64,000 nucleotides of DNA from Merdivicinus sp050943495 (GTDB taxonomy: Bacteria; Bacillota; Clostridia; Oscillospirales; Ruminococcaceae): positions 52,605-116,604 of the forward strand of contig JBMNPH010000008.1 in the NCBI GenBank assembly GCA_050943495.1, given 5' to 3'. This document shows positions 32,534-41,973 of the stretch, in pieces (positions within the stretch are counted from its first letter, which is position 1; each line of letters opens with the position of its first letter). The position numbers and the translations under genes are program-made. Below the pieces are notes generated by a model, which saw only the letters and a list, made by a program, of their open reading frames with translations, did not search any database and was not told the origin of the DNA.

Positions 32534-34950
32534 TTCGTTTCCTCCTCCACGGTTTTTCGAACCTCAATGCTTCCCCGAACAGGGGTTATGGATATGGTAT
32601 CCTCCTGAATCTGAGCAAGGCCATACCCATTTTCGCAGGCGAGCAGCACGCTGAAGTTTTGATGAGGCCGGAAATACAAGGTTTTTTCCGCCTCCTCGTA
32701 CCGAATGCCCGTATACGCCTGAATCAGCGAATAGGAGGCCATCGCACGCGCATACCAATGCCCGCATTCATACTCATCAAACGGATTCCGCACAATCCCG
32801 TCATAACGTGCCCGGCAGGTCCGCACAATTTCCCGGCCTTTTTCCTCTTCTCCCATCAGAATCAAATGGGATGCTACCTGATACTCGATTCCAGTCCACA
32901 CCTCATCGCTGTACACAAACGGAAGCGCCAATTTTCCTCCGCGCGGCCACGAACAGAGCAGCAATCCGCCCTCCTTGCCCAGCGCATATCCCGGACGCTG
33001 CGGATTTGCGTGATCCTGAAGCGTTTTCCGGAAATTGTAGCGGTAAACGCTGTTGAGATGACTGCGCACCTTTTCCGGATCCAGAATCTCGCCCAATCCG
33101 CAGACTTCCGCCATCCACGCACCCAGCACGCCGTCCGACAGGCATCCCGTTCCATACTGATATTTGGGGCCCTCCTTCTCCAGCAGTTCCCGGGTCTCCG
33201 GATACGGATTTTCCGCACTCGCTTCGGCATGGATTCCGCCGCCCATGATCTGCTGCACAAAGTACTCCCCGTTAAAGAGTTCCTCTTCCACATACTTCCT
33301 GCCGCGCGCAAATAACTCCCGATATTCCGAAGCATCTTCGCCCAGATATTCCGCCATCCGCGTCATGGCCTTCAGCGCACCCAGATAAAAGGAGGTGCAC
33401 ATGGGTTCCGGCCCCCAGAATTCGATGTCATAGGTATTATGATGCGGTTCCTTGAGAATCCCCTCATGATCGGGGTCCCATGTGCGGATACAGTAGGACA
33501 TGCTCGTTTTCAGCAGCGGCCAATACTCCCGCAGGAATCCATCCTCCCCTTTGATTTTCCAATCCCGATAGAATTTCATGATGCCGCCCAGCTGTCCGTC
33601 CGAGGCCGCGTGGGCATACCGGTATTCGGCGGGGCGAATCGGCAGCGGCGCCCGGAAATGCTGATGCCCTTCTTCATTCTGGCACTCATGGAATTCTGTC
33701 TGCCGGAAGGTTCTCTCCAAACGCGGGAAGAGGTGGCAAATCGCCTGCGCATAATTCCAGACGTGGGTACAGGATCCGTGGCAGCAGCCTTCTGTTTCAC
33801 AGCAGCCTTCCCATCCCCACAGCCTGCCGTCGGTCTGACGCAGGATTGTCGGAGATTTCAGGATGCTGAGATTTGCTTCAATCGCCTCTTCGATTTCGTC
33901 CGGCAGGGTCATAGCGGCAAGCGTATCCCGGAATTGGACGCTCTCCTCCCGCAGTGTATCATATTGCGCCCGAATTGCCTCACGCACACTCAAAACAGAC
34001 GGATACCGCAGGCTGTACCATGGCTGATATTTCGGACGGGAATCCACCGTTCCGCCGCAGCAGCAACAGCTGCTTTCGCCGGGAGGATCCCCAAGCCGCA
34101 GCTTGCTGTCCGGCACATACCAGCACATTTTCAGCGCAATCGTCCGGCTCTCACCCGGCTTCACCGTAAAGGGAACTGCCAGAGAACCGCCCGCACTTTT
34201 TCCGTCTTTCCCGAAGGTACGGTCGGGAGTCTCCCCTCTTGCCAGCTGATTCCAGAGCATCGTAATCGAGTCGAACCATCCTCCCCGGAACCATGCCGCA
34301 TCGACCTTGACCTCTTTTTCGTCCACAAAGGCATAAAATGCCCCTTCTTTCCAAGGTTCCTCCTCGTTGCCCGGCTGACGCAGAATGAAGCCGTCCGGCC
34401 GCTTTTCCACATAAGCGTTTTCGTCCAGCCCCATAAAATTGATGGACTGGAAGGAGAAAATCGCCTCAACCGTCTCGGATCCCGTATTCCGGAACTGATA
34501 CTCTACCGCCGCAAACGGCATTCCGGAACGATCCTCATCCCCCGGAATGAACGGACTCCATCCTGTGAGGGAGACTTCCAGCGGGACAGTTTCATCCGCT
34601 AAGCGGACGGTCGCAAACGGAAACGCCGCCTCAAAACTGGCCTCTCCGCTGAAACGCGGCAATCCGTAATTCTTTCCGTGCAGGCCATTCCCCGCACCTG
34701 CAAAGGACGTCCCGGACCGGCTGAAAACCTTAAATCCCGGCACCGGTGCCTCCAGAATTCTCGCATTCTCGCCGCGCCCGCAGATGTGCACCGCTGCAAA
34801 TAGATTCGGCTCAAAATGCACATTTGGCTCATTCCGGACCGAAATATTCCCCAATGCGCCGGTCCCCTGTAAGCAAAGCATTCCGGCACCCAATCCGCCC
34901 ATTGGGTATGCAATCTGATCCAGTTCCCGTCCCGTATATCTTCTCTTCAT
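32530..34950 (-). CDS. GH116 family glycoside hydrolase (bile-acid beta-glucosidase/GBA2-like)
   Basis: 806 residues, no signal peptide, so it acts inside the cell on imported oligosaccharides. GH116 members are beta-glucosidases, beta-xylosidases or glucosylceramidases. An N-terminal beta-sandwich (about 10-350) precedes the alpha/alpha toroid. Its landmarks are WEGCCETEGCCHGSCTHVWNYAQA (380-403), HHNTYDIEFWGPEP with E510 the likely nucleophile, and YSDEVWTGIEY with D682 the likely acid/base. ATG behind GAGGGGATG, with a consensus promoter 60 bp upstream. Four successive Cys (SSCCCCGG, about 293-300) are unusual. Coupled to the acyltransferase-like gene. Confidence 0.9.
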   Translation of the reverse strand: MKRRYTGRELDQIAYPMGGLGAGMLCLQGTGALGNISVRNEPNVHFEPNLFAAVHICGRGENARILEAPVPGFKVFSRSGTSFAGAGNGLHGKNYGLPRFSGEASFEAAFPFATVRLADETVPLEVSLTGWSPFIPGDEDRSGMPFAAVEYQFRNTGSETVEAIFSFQSINFMGLDENAYVEKRPDGFILRQPGNEEEPWKEGAFYAFVDEKEVKVDAAWFRGGWFDSITMLWNQLARGETPDRTFGKDGKSAGGSLAVPFTVKPGESRTIALKMCWYVPDSKLRLGDPPGESSCCCCGGTVDSRPKYQPWYSLRYPSVLSVREAIRAQYDTLREESVQFRDTLAAMTLPDEIEEAIEANLSILKSPTILRQTDGRLWGWEGCCETEGCCHGSCTHVWNYAQAICHLFPRLERTFRQTEFHECQNEEGHQHFRAPLPIRPAEYRYAHAASDGQLGGIMKFYRDWKIKGEDGFLREYWPLLKTSMSYCIRTWDPDHEGILKEPHHNTYDIEFWGPEPMCTSFYLGALKAMTRMAEYLGEDASEYRELFARGRKYVEEELFNGEYFVQQIMGGGIHAEASAENPYPETRELLEKEGPKYQYGTGCLSDGVLGAWMAEVCGLGEILDPEKVRSHLNSVYRYNFRKTLQDHANPQRPGYALGKEGGLLLCSWPRGGKLALPFVYSDEVWTGIEYQVASHLILMGEEEKGREIVRTCRARYDGIVRNPFDEYECGHWYARAMASYSLIQAYTGIRYEEAEKTLYFRPHQNFSVLLACENGYGLAQIQEDTISITPVRGSIEVRKTVEEETK

Positions 34951-35009
34951 TCTTCATCCCCTCCAGTGCCAGCTGCCCTGATTTTCCGGGCAGTCTGTTA
35001 ATTGCTTAC

Positions 35010-35038
35010 AATATAGCATGTTCCTTTTATAGTGTCAA
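35010..35038 (-). promoter_or_regulatory. GH116 operon promoter
   Basis: On the minus strand TTGACA (35033-35038), 17 bp, TATATT (35010-35015). Confidence 0.8.
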
Positions 35039-35122
35039 GCACCATGCATAAAAAAACAGAACATCATCCAATAAATCCATAACTTTTCACGACTCCCGAT
35101 TCTCTCACCACCATCCATAACC

Positions 35123-35158
35123 AAAAATCCCGCCGGATCCGATGCCGACGGGATTTTT
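35123..35158. terminator. terminator of the GH4 gene
   Basis: AAATCCCG-CCGG/CCG-CGGGATTT, with A/T tracts on both sides. Confidence 0.8.
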
Positions 35159-35167
35159 TTCTTTCCT

Positions 35168-36673
35168 TTAATCTTTCTTTGCCTTATCTGCTTCTGCGGC
35201 ATTCTTGGTGGCAGCCGCGCGGTCTTCCATCATTTCTTCAACCGTTTTGGTGTGCAGACGGGCAGCACCCTGATAGCCCTCTCGGGTGGGAAGAAGCGTT
35301 CCATTCTTGCGTCCTTCTTCCATCCGGACTTTCGCTTTCTGAATTTCTTCCGCATACTGCGGGAGCCATTTTTCTCCTGCAATCAGCATTTCATCCGCCA
35401 TCTGCCAGATCTGAGGCGGTGTGCAGACTGCGCCGGTCAGCGGGTCGAGCATCATTGCCTGCTTCAGCAGCTGCGCATCTCCGCGGTAAGCCGCCTCCAC
35501 AGCCAGACGCTGTACATTGATATTGCTCATGCAGCAGGCGGCCGGTCCGAGCGGCAGATCGCCTACCCGCGGAATATTGATGCCGTTTGCATCCACATAG
35601 CCGGGGACCTCTACAATGCAGTCATCCGGCAGGTTGGAAATGGCGCCGTTGTTGACGACATTGAAATGACCGCGGTAAATCCGGCCGGTTTCCAGCGATT
35701 CAATAATATAAGAGCCGTGCTCATTGCTGCGCTCTTCCGGCACATATTTCTTGGGGGGTTCTTTCATCCAGTTGGGGAAGTCGGTCTCGAACCAGCTGCG
35801 TCCCTCCTGGCAGACCCGCAGGTATCCGCCGGTTTCTCCATAGGTCCAGCTCTCCAGATCAATCCAGTTGAGCAGTTCTTTTTCATTCTTGCGGTACCAG
35901 GGAATGTACTCGGACAGATGGCCATTGGATTCGGTCGAATAGTATCCGAACCGCCGCAGCATATCAATGCGCACTTTCTCGGTGCGGCTGAGTACCGGAT
36001 CATTCTCGTAGGCTTCCAGAATCTTGCCGGTCAGATCTTCGCCGTTGTGCTTGACGCTGATATACCAGGTCATATGGTTGATGCCGGCGCAGATGATGTC
36101 CACTTCCTCCGGCTTGTAGCCCAGCGCCTTGGCAATCTGCCGATGACCGCCCTGTACGCCGTGGCAAAGGCCGATGGTTTTGACTTTGCTGTACTTGTTG
36201 CACATCCAGGTGACCATTGCGTTGGGATTCGAATAGTTGAGCATGATGCAGCCGGGTGCCGCCACTTCTTCGATATCCCGGCAGAATTCCAGCGCCGCAT
36301 ACGCACTCCGCTGCCCATACATAATGCCGCCTGCGCAGAGAGTATCGCCGACACACTGGTCAATGCCGTATTTCAGCGGAATGTTGACGTCGGTTTCAAA
36401 TGCTTCCAGCATGCCGATCCGAACGGAATTGATGACATATTTGGCGTCCTTGAAGGCCTCCCGGCGGTCAAGGGTCGTCGTAATTTTGATCGGCAGGCCG
36501 TTTGCTTCGATATCCCGCTGGCAGAGTTCGTAAACCATCCGAAGGTTATCCGGGTTGATGTCGGTGAAGGCCACCTCAATATCGTGAAATTCCGGTACGG
36601 TCAGCAAATCGGACAGCAGTTTTCTGGTAAACCCGATGCTGCCTGCCCCAATGAATGCAACTTTAAAGCTCAT
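35168..36673 (-). CDS. GH4 family glycosidase, probable alpha-glucuronidase
   Basis: 501 residues. GH4 enzymes use NAD+ and a divalent metal and cleave by oxidation-elimination. The Rossmann start is FIGAGSIGFTRKLL, and the metal and substrate motifs are C170-H-G-V173 in GLCHGVQGG and GINH200MTW. In GH4 the residues after the Cys track specificity: CHG in alpha-glucuronidases, CHS in alpha-galactosidases, CHE in alpha-glucosidase or galacturonidase types (from memory). CHGV therefore points to alpha-glucuronidase. Overall it resembles the MelA-like group. It is cytoplasmic and divergent from an AraC regulator gene that likely controls it. Confidence 0.88.
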   Translation of the reverse strand: MSFKVAFIGAGSIGFTRKLLSDLLTVPEFHDIEVAFTDINPDNLRMVYELCQRDIEANGLPIKITTTLDRREAFKDAKYVINSVRIGMLEAFETDVNIPLKYGIDQCVGDTLCAGGIMYGQRSAYAALEFCRDIEEVAAPGCIMLNYSNPNAMVTWMCNKYSKVKTIGLCHGVQGGHRQIAKALGYKPEEVDIICAGINHMTWYISVKHNGEDLTGKILEAYENDPVLSRTEKVRIDMLRRFGYYSTESNGHLSEYIPWYRKNEKELLNWIDLESWTYGETGGYLRVCQEGRSWFETDFPNWMKEPPKKYVPEERSNEHGSYIIESLETGRIYRGHFNVVNNGAISNLPDDCIVEVPGYVDANGINIPRVGDLPLGPAACCMSNINVQRLAVEAAYRGDAQLLKQAMMLDPLTGAVCTPPQIWQMADEMLIAGEKWLPQYAEEIQKAKVRMEEGRKNGTLLPTREGYQGAARLHTKTVEEMMEDRAAATKNAAEADKAKKD

Positions 36674-36712
36674 GGAAAAATCCTCCTTGTTTCTTTCAAT
36701 TGATGTGATTTC

Positions 36713-36718
36713 AGTATA
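36713..36718 (-). promoter_or_regulatory. -10 of the GH4 gene, activator-dependent type
   Basis: TATACT on the minus strand, 40 bp before the start. The -35 position (36736-36741, TCCTCC) is non-consensus, which fits positive control by the divergent AraC protein. Confidence 0.4.
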
Positions 36719-36760
36719 GCAGATATTCCTGCAAAGGAGGAAAAAATTTTACTCACATTC

Positions 36761-36789
36761 TTTACAAATGCAATAAATCGTCTTATAAT
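36761..36789 (+). promoter_or_regulatory. promoter of the AraC regulator gene
   Basis: TTTACA (36761-36766), 17 bp, TATAAT (36784-36789). Confidence 0.65.
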
Positions 36790-36847
36790 ATTTGCAGAGA
36801 ATGTCGCATTTCGTTTCTTTTTTCAATACATTGCGGAGGAGATACCA

Positions 36848-37771
36848 TTGGGCATCTACAACAGAAATACGCCGTATTTGCAGCCGGAAGCCTACTATTC
36901 TGTCTATCTCAAACAGTATTCCATGTCCAGCCAGCACACCCATTCCCGCTGCGAAATCATGTACGTGCTGTCCGGAAAATCCATCGTGGATGTCGCCGAT
37001 CAGCGCTATGAATTATCGCATGGCCAATACATCTTTCTCGACGAGAACGTGCCCCACTGCCTGAATATCGCCGATCCGCGCGGATGCAGCATCATGAACA
37101 TCGAGTTTGCCTGCCGCGCAGCATCCGGCGCCGGATGTGTCCGCAATGCCCTCGCCGCCTCCCCATCCGTGCAGGCCTTTTTCCAGAATGCCAGGCCCTA
37201 CTTTGTCGCGGATGGACGGGAAATTTTCGGTTCCATTATGAAAGATCTCATTTCTCAGCTGGACCGGATCCAGACCGCGGACACCCGATTTCTGATCGGC
37301 AATCTGCTGGAACGGATGCTCTGCGAGCTCGCCGCTGCCGCCGGACAGGACGTGCAAACCGGCAGCCTGCACTATATCCGACGTGCCAGCGCTTATCTGG
37401 AAACGCACTACACCGAATCCCTCTCGGTCGAGGAAATCGCTGCCGCTGCCGGAATCAACCGCAGTTATCTGCAGGCGCTTTTCCGCCAGGAATTCGGCTG
37501 CGGCGTCATGACCTATGTCAACCGCATGCGGATCAGCCGGGCCAAATTCCTGCTTACCAACACCGAAATGCGGCTGGTCGATATTGCAGCGGAAGTCGGA
37601 TTCAACAGCCGCCAGAACTTCGCCCTGGCCTTTGAAAAACAGGCTGGCATGTCTCCCTCTTCCTTCCGGAAAATGACCTCCTCCGGATTTCAGGTTGCAA
37701 CCGGAAGCTTTAAACGATTTAATCTGGAAACTGTGAAAAATAGTACCGAGAATCCGAGTTTTGTCCCTTGA
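36848..37771 (+). CDS. AraC family regulator with cupin sensor (next to GH4)
   Basis: 307 residues. A cupin-type sensor (1-150, with HTHSRCEIMYVLSGKS and YELSHGQYIFLDENVPH) is joined to a C-terminal pair of helix-turn-helix units, VEEIAAAAGINRSYLQALFRQEF and LVDIAAEVGFNSRQNFALAFEKQAG. The start is TTG at 36848 behind GGAGGAG; no ATG fits. Divergent from the GH4 gene and upstream of two URO-D genes, so it likely controls one or both sides in response to a sugar ligand. Confidence 0.9.
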   Translation: MGIYNRNTPYLQPEAYYSVYLKQYSMSSQHTHSRCEIMYVLSGKSIVDVADQRYELSHGQYIFLDENVPHCLNIADPRGCSIMNIEFACRAASGAGCVRNALAASPSVQAFFQNARPYFVADGREIFGSIMKDLISQLDRIQTADTRFLIGNLLERMLCELAAAAGQDVQTGSLHYIRRASAYLETHYTESLSVEEIAAAAGINRSYLQALFRQEFGCGVMTYVNRMRISRAKFLLTNTEMRLVDIAAEVGFNSRQNFALAFEKQAGMSPSSFRKMTSSGFQVATGSFKRFNLETVKNSTENPSFVP

Positions 37772-37797
37772 TTTTCACAAATTTGAGATGTTATAAT
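37768..37797 (+). promoter_or_regulatory. promoter of the first URO-D gene pair
   Basis: TTGATT (37768-37773), 18 bp, TATAAT (37792-37797); its -35 overlaps the AraC stop. It runs only 40 bp before the gene. Confidence 0.6.
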
Positions 37798-37836
37798 ATT
37801 GTTTGCGCATGAAATCATATGGAAAAGAGGTTTTCT

Positions 37837-38964
37837 ATGGACTTTGCAAAGCTTCATGAGGACATCTGTTTTGGTCGGGCAGGCGGTCAGGTGATCTGGC
37901 AGCCCCGCATCGACTGCTGGATCTCAGACCGCATGTTTCATGACGGGGAACTGCCCGGAATATACAAGGGCATGACCAAGCCCGAAATTTATCGGGAACT
38001 CGGCTGTTCTGCCCGAATTTATGAGTACAATTGCTGCTTTCAGCCCGTGTTTGACAGCACAATCCGCCATTCGGAACGGCAGGAAAAGAACCTCAAAATT
38101 CGTTCAATTGAAACCCCCGTCGGCACGGTTACCCGCATCGAGAAAAAAACCGACAGCAGCTGGGCCACTCTGGTCACCAAAGAATGGGTCTGCAATGAGG
38201 AAGATCTTAAAATCTATACCTACATCGAACAGCATACTCGCTGGACCTTCTCGCAGGAGAACTTTGACCGCGTCCATGCCGAATGGGGAAATCTCGGTGC
38301 CCCCTGCATCTTTATGCCGCGCGTTTCCCTGCAAAGGCTGTATATCGACCTGATGGGAGTCGAAGAGGCGGTTTATGCTCTGGTGGATTATCCCGAAACA
38401 GTCGAGGCCTACTTCGACGCCCTGCGCGAATCCCAGATGCAGCTCATTGATGTCATCAATGCTTCGCCCATCCGCATCATCAATTTCGGTGACAATATTC
38501 ATTCCGGAACGCTTTCTCCCGCCCTCTTCCAGAAATATGTCCTGCCGGAATATCAGCTTCGCTGCCAAAAACTCCATGAAGCCGGCAAATTTGTCTACTC
38601 CCATTTCGACGGCGACAACCGCGGTCTCATGGAATTCTATCAGCAAACCGGCCTAGACGGCATCGAAGCCATCACCCCCTATCCGCAGGGAGATGTGACG
38701 CTGGAGGAAGCACATCAGTATCTGGGAGACAATATGTTCCTGGTAGACGGGATTCCTGCCATCTATTTCGACAAGGAATTCTCCGAAGAAGTGCTCGTCG
38801 AATGCGTCCACAAGATTCTCGACCTTTTTGCGCCAAATCTGATCCTCGGTATTTCGGATGAGATTTCCTCAACCGGTGATATTGAACGGATTCGTCTGGT
38901 CGGCAAAATTGTAGAGGAATATAACCATGCAATACAAAATAAGAATGGAGAGATCCGATCATGA
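37837..38964 (+). CDS. URO-D superfamily protein 1 (His-x-Asp type)
   Basis: 375 residues. A (beta/alpha)8 fold of the uroporphyrinogen-decarboxylase superfamily, which includes corrinoid/THF methyltransferases. HemE's MRQAGR motif is absent, so it is not a heme-pathway decarboxylase. The C-terminal zinc motif of methyltransferases (HxC) is H256-F-D258 here. It starts at the ATG 37837 behind AAAAGAGG; a longer in-frame ATG at 37819 has no site. It overlaps the next URO-D gene by 4 bp. The N-terminal 100 residues are divergent. Function unknown; a methyl- or sugar-derivative enzyme is inferred. Confidence 0.78.
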   Translation: MDFAKLHEDICFGRAGGQVIWQPRIDCWISDRMFHDGELPGIYKGMTKPEIYRELGCSARIYEYNCCFQPVFDSTIRHSERQEKNLKIRSIETPVGTVTRIEKKTDSSWATLVTKEWVCNEEDLKIYTYIEQHTRWTFSQENFDRVHAEWGNLGAPCIFMPRVSLQRLYIDLMGVEEAVYALVDYPETVEAYFDALRESQMQLIDVINASPIRIINFGDNIHSGTLSPALFQKYVLPEYQLRCQKLHEAGKFVYSHFDGDNRGLMEFYQQTGLDGIEAITPYPQGDVTLEEAHQYLGDNMFLVDGIPAIYFDKEFSEEVLVECVHKILDLFAPNLILGISDEISSTGDIERIRLVGKIVEEYNHAIQNKNGEIRS

Positions 38965-39926
38965 CACACAGAGAACGATTTATCAAAACCCTCAAACGCG
39001 AAAAAATCGGCGGACAGGTCCCCACTTTTGAACTGGTCTTTTTCCTGACTATGGAAGCCTTCGGCAAGGTTCATCCTTCCCACCGGCAATATTCCCAGTG
39101 GAATCAGATGAGCCAGAATGAACGCAATCTCCATATGAATGAAATTGCGGACATTTACATCAATACCGCAAAACGTTATGACCACAGCGCGATTTTTGTC
39201 CATCCCAACCCCGGCGATGTCGAGAATACCCAGTGGCTGCTCGAAACCATCCGCGAAAAAACCGGCGATGAATACTACATTATGATGCACGGCGACCCCA
39301 CCTGGTCCATTCCGGACGGAAATGGCATGTTCGAATTTTCGGCCAGAATGTACGAAGATCCCGAAGGCCTCAACGAAGAATCGGAACGCCGCCTGGATCG
39401 CGCTCTGGAATTCGCTCAGAAGCTGAATGCCCGCGGCCATCTGCATGACGGCTTCACCCTCTGCTCGGACTACTGCTTCAACACCAACCCCTTCTTCAGC
39501 CCCGAAAAATTTGACGAGCTGATCGTTCCTTATCTGAAGCGCGTCATTGACGCTTACCGCGAAATGGGTTACTACACCATCAAGCACACCGACGGCAACA
39601 TCATGCCCATCGCAAAACAGATGGCAGACTGCAAGCCCGATGCCTTCCATTCCCTCGACCCGCAGGGCGGCGTCAGCATCCCCGAACTGCGCAAGATTAT
39701 CGGCGATGACATCACACTGGCCGGTAATGTCAACTGCGGCCTCCTTCAGACCGGCACCGATGAGGAATGCCGTCAGGATGTCCTCCGTTCCCTCCGCGAA
39801 GGTATGGAACGCGGCTACGGCTACATCTTCTGTACTTCCAACTGCGCTTACACCGGTCTTCCGCTGGAACGCTATGAAATGATGATCGATCTCTGGCGCA
39901 AATACGGAAACTACGACAATCAATAA
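38961..39926 (+). CDS. URO-D superfamily protein 2 (His-x-Asp type, short)
   Basis: 321 residues, shorter than relatives. TIKHTDGNIMPIA holds H209-x-D211 where methyltransferases have HxC. The following SLDPQGGVSIPELRKIIGDDITLAGNV is the matching beta/alpha strand. N-terminal MTHRERFIKTLKREK fits the usual family start. It is translationally coupled to the first URO-D gene (ATGA) and ends with a terminator shared with the convergent third one. The H-x-D form might bind a different metal or use acid/base chemistry; not established. Confidence 0.78.
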   Translation: MTHRERFIKTLKREKIGGQVPTFELVFFLTMEAFGKVHPSHRQYSQWNQMSQNERNLHMNEIADIYINTAKRYDHSAIFVHPNPGDVENTQWLLETIREKTGDEYYIMMHGDPTWSIPDGNGMFEFSARMYEDPEGLNEESERRLDRALEFAQKLNARGHLHDGFTLCSDYCFNTNPFFSPEKFDELIVPYLKRVIDAYREMGYYTIKHTDGNIMPIAKQMADCKPDAFHSLDPQGGVSIPELRKIIGDDITLAGNVNCGLLQTGTDEECRQDVLRSLREGMERGYGYIFCTSNCAYTGLPLERYEMMIDLWRKYGNYDNQ

Positions 39927-39944
39927 AATAGAAATTCCATCAAA

Positions 39945-39978
39945 AAGCGGACGGCATCTCACCGTCCGCTTCGTTTTT
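39945..39978. terminator. bidirectional terminator between URO-D genes 2 and 3
   Basis: AAGCGGACGG/CCGTCCGCTT, T-run on the plus strand and A-run on the other side. Confidence 0.82.
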
Positions 39979-39986
39979 GTACTTTT

Positions 39987-41105
39987 TTAATATCTGCCGT
40001 AGGTCTGGATTGCATACATGACTGCACGCATGCTGGTCAGCAGAGAACCGTTGTTGATGGAACCGGCTGTGCTGATATTCAAGCCGCGTGTTCCGGTCGC
40101 CCGGATCATATCGCAGTCGCGTTTGACTTCCGCAATGATATCGTCTTCATTGTTGCGCATGAAGGTGAACGGGGCAAGCTGTCCGTCAATTCGGGTATTC
40201 GGCATGTATTTGCGGATTTCCTCTACTGTTACGGTCGGACCGAAATTACAGCTCGTCATATTCAGACGTCCCAGAATCGGCAGCAGATGCGCCATGGCAG
40301 AGTCGGAATGCTGACGGCGCTCATCTCCCGGATTGGGGCTGCACAGTTCAAAGACTTCCTTCAGAACCGGATAGCCGAATACTTCATACATTTCCGGAGT
40401 CAGCAGGTTGCAGTCGTCATCGGCAAAGCCAAATCCGTGCGGCGCTGTTTCCATCGTATAGCCGGCCTCTTCGGTGGATACTTCGATATAGGTTTTGATG
40501 ACCCGCAGAATCGTTTTGCTGAACCGCTCAAACAGTTCCGGCGCATCATAATAAAGGAAAATCAGGTTTTCTACCCCGAAAATCGAGGTCGCCAGAGTAA
40601 CCGGACCGCGGACATTTCTCCAGAGCTTCGGACGGTGTCCGTATTTTTCGAAGATTCGTTTTTTCTCGGAATACCAGTTGTCCGGTAGGATAAAGTCCTT
40701 GATATCCAGCTTATCCACCCGATCCAGCATCGCTTCCAGTTCCTCGGGAGTCGAGCAGTTTCCGTGCAGCCAGGTTACGTTGCCGTCAAATTTGTATTCG
40801 CCTTCAAAAACTTCGCCGATTCCTTTATATGCCGGCAGGATTTCATCTTCCAGCGGAAAATTTTCGCGCAGCAGCCGACGGCCTACAATTTTTTCAGCCA
40901 GATCATTATAGCGTTTATTCAGATCAATCCGGCGTTCCCGAGGTGTGAATCCCCAGGGATTGCCGGGCTCATTCAATTCCGCAAATACACATTCATCGCT
41001 CATCCGGATGCCCATTGCTACCTGCGGTGCATCCTTGGAAAAGCAGTTGTCCTTGTGGGCAAGTTCATCGTCTGCCCAGAATCGTTCAAGATCGACGGGT
41101 TTCAT
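39987..41105 (-). CDS. URO-D superfamily protein 3 (His-x-Asp type)
   Basis: 372 residues. ERRQHSDSAMAHLLPIL carries H266-x-D268 at the metal-site position. The conserved GFTPRERRIDLNKRYNDLAEKI and LWRNVRGPVTLATSIFGVENLIF sections match related clostridial proteins of unknown function. No HemE signature. It begins ATG behind AGGAGG, with a plausible TAGAAT -10 upstream, and is divergent from an AraC gene (41225), a probable regulator. Confidence 0.78.
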   Translation of the reverse strand: MKPVDLERFWADDELAHKDNCFSKDAPQVAMGIRMSDECVFAELNEPGNPWGFTPRERRIDLNKRYNDLAEKIVGRRLLRENFPLEDEILPAYKGIGEVFEGEYKFDGNVTWLHGNCSTPEELEAMLDRVDKLDIKDFILPDNWYSEKKRIFEKYGHRPKLWRNVRGPVTLATSIFGVENLIFLYYDAPELFERFSKTILRVIKTYIEVSTEEAGYTMETAPHGFGFADDDCNLLTPEMYEVFGYPVLKEVFELCSPNPGDERRQHSDSAMAHLLPILGRLNMTSCNFGPTVTVEEIRKYMPNTRIDGQLAPFTFMRNNEDDIIAEVKRDCDMIRATGTRGLNISTAGSINNGSLLTSMRAVMYAIQTYGRY

Positions 41106-41224
41106 GAGAAAATCCTCCTGTTTTTGTAAAATTTTACTGTTGTCATTCTAGCATAAAATCCAGTAAAATAAAATAGACAAACAAACTGACGTTTGCACAA
41201 ATTACAGATTCATGGAGGTTCCTC

Positions 41225-41971
41225 ATGCCTGATCTCAATCCGCATGTCCAATATTTTGTGCGGAAACATTGTCCGCCTCAATGGAATTTACAGTCCCCCT
41301 GCATCACCTTTTTTGACCTCACCTTCGTACTGGACGGAAGCGCGGTTTACTACTCCAAAAGCGGCGCTCATATTCTGGAAGCCGGACAGGCAATCTTTCT
41401 CCCCATCGGAAGCTTCCGCTATGCTCAGACCAAGGGCATGGAATGCGCGGCCTTTTCCTTTCAGCTGGAGGGCGAAATTCCCTGGGAAGCCGGTGTTCTC
41501 GAATGGGGACGGGATGAAATGCTGCTGCATTATTTCTCCGAATTCGAGCGCAGCTGGTTCAGCCTCGACGAGGACAAGGATCTCTTCTGCAAGGGGATTT
41601 TTCTGCTGATCCTCCACCGTCTCATGGAAATTTCCAAACAAAAAAAAGGCAGCCCGCATGTCGCGGAAATCCGGCGCTATCTCGAAGAGCATTTCCTCGA
41701 AAAAATCACCGTCGGATCCGTCGCGGCACATATCGGACTGCATCCCACCTACTGCGGGGCGATTTTCCGGCAGGAAACCGGGCGTACCATCCTCCAGACC
41801 GTCAATCTTCTCCGGATTAACCGCGCAGCAGAACTCCTGAAATACGGCGGTACCCGCGTGACCGATGTCGCACTGGAATGCGGGTTTTCCGACCTGTTCT
41901 ATTTCAGTCGGGTATTCAAATCGGTGACAGGACGCTCTCCCGAACAATTTCTCCGGGAAAACGGCCTGTAA
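41225..41971 (+). CDS. AraC family regulator (divergent from URO-D protein 3)
   Basis: 248 residues. A short cupin sensor (HILEAGQAIFLPIGSFRYAQTK) precedes two helix-turn-helix units: VGSVAAHIGLHPTYCGAIFRQET and VTDVALECGFSDLFYFSRVFKSVTG. ATG behind GGAGG. Its stop is 3 bp before the stop of the convergent HD-domain gene. Confidence 0.9.
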   Translation: MPDLNPHVQYFVRKHCPPQWNLQSPCITFFDLTFVLDGSAVYYSKSGAHILEAGQAIFLPIGSFRYAQTKGMECAAFSFQLEGEIPWEAGVLEWGRDEMLLHYFSEFERSWFSLDEDKDLFCKGIFLLILHRLMEISKQKKGSPHVAEIRRYLEEHFLEKITVGSVAAHIGLHPTYCGAIFRQETGRTILQTVNLLRINRAAELLKYGGTRVTDVALECGFSDLFYFSRVFKSVTGRSPEQFLRENGL

Positions 41972-41973
41972 CA

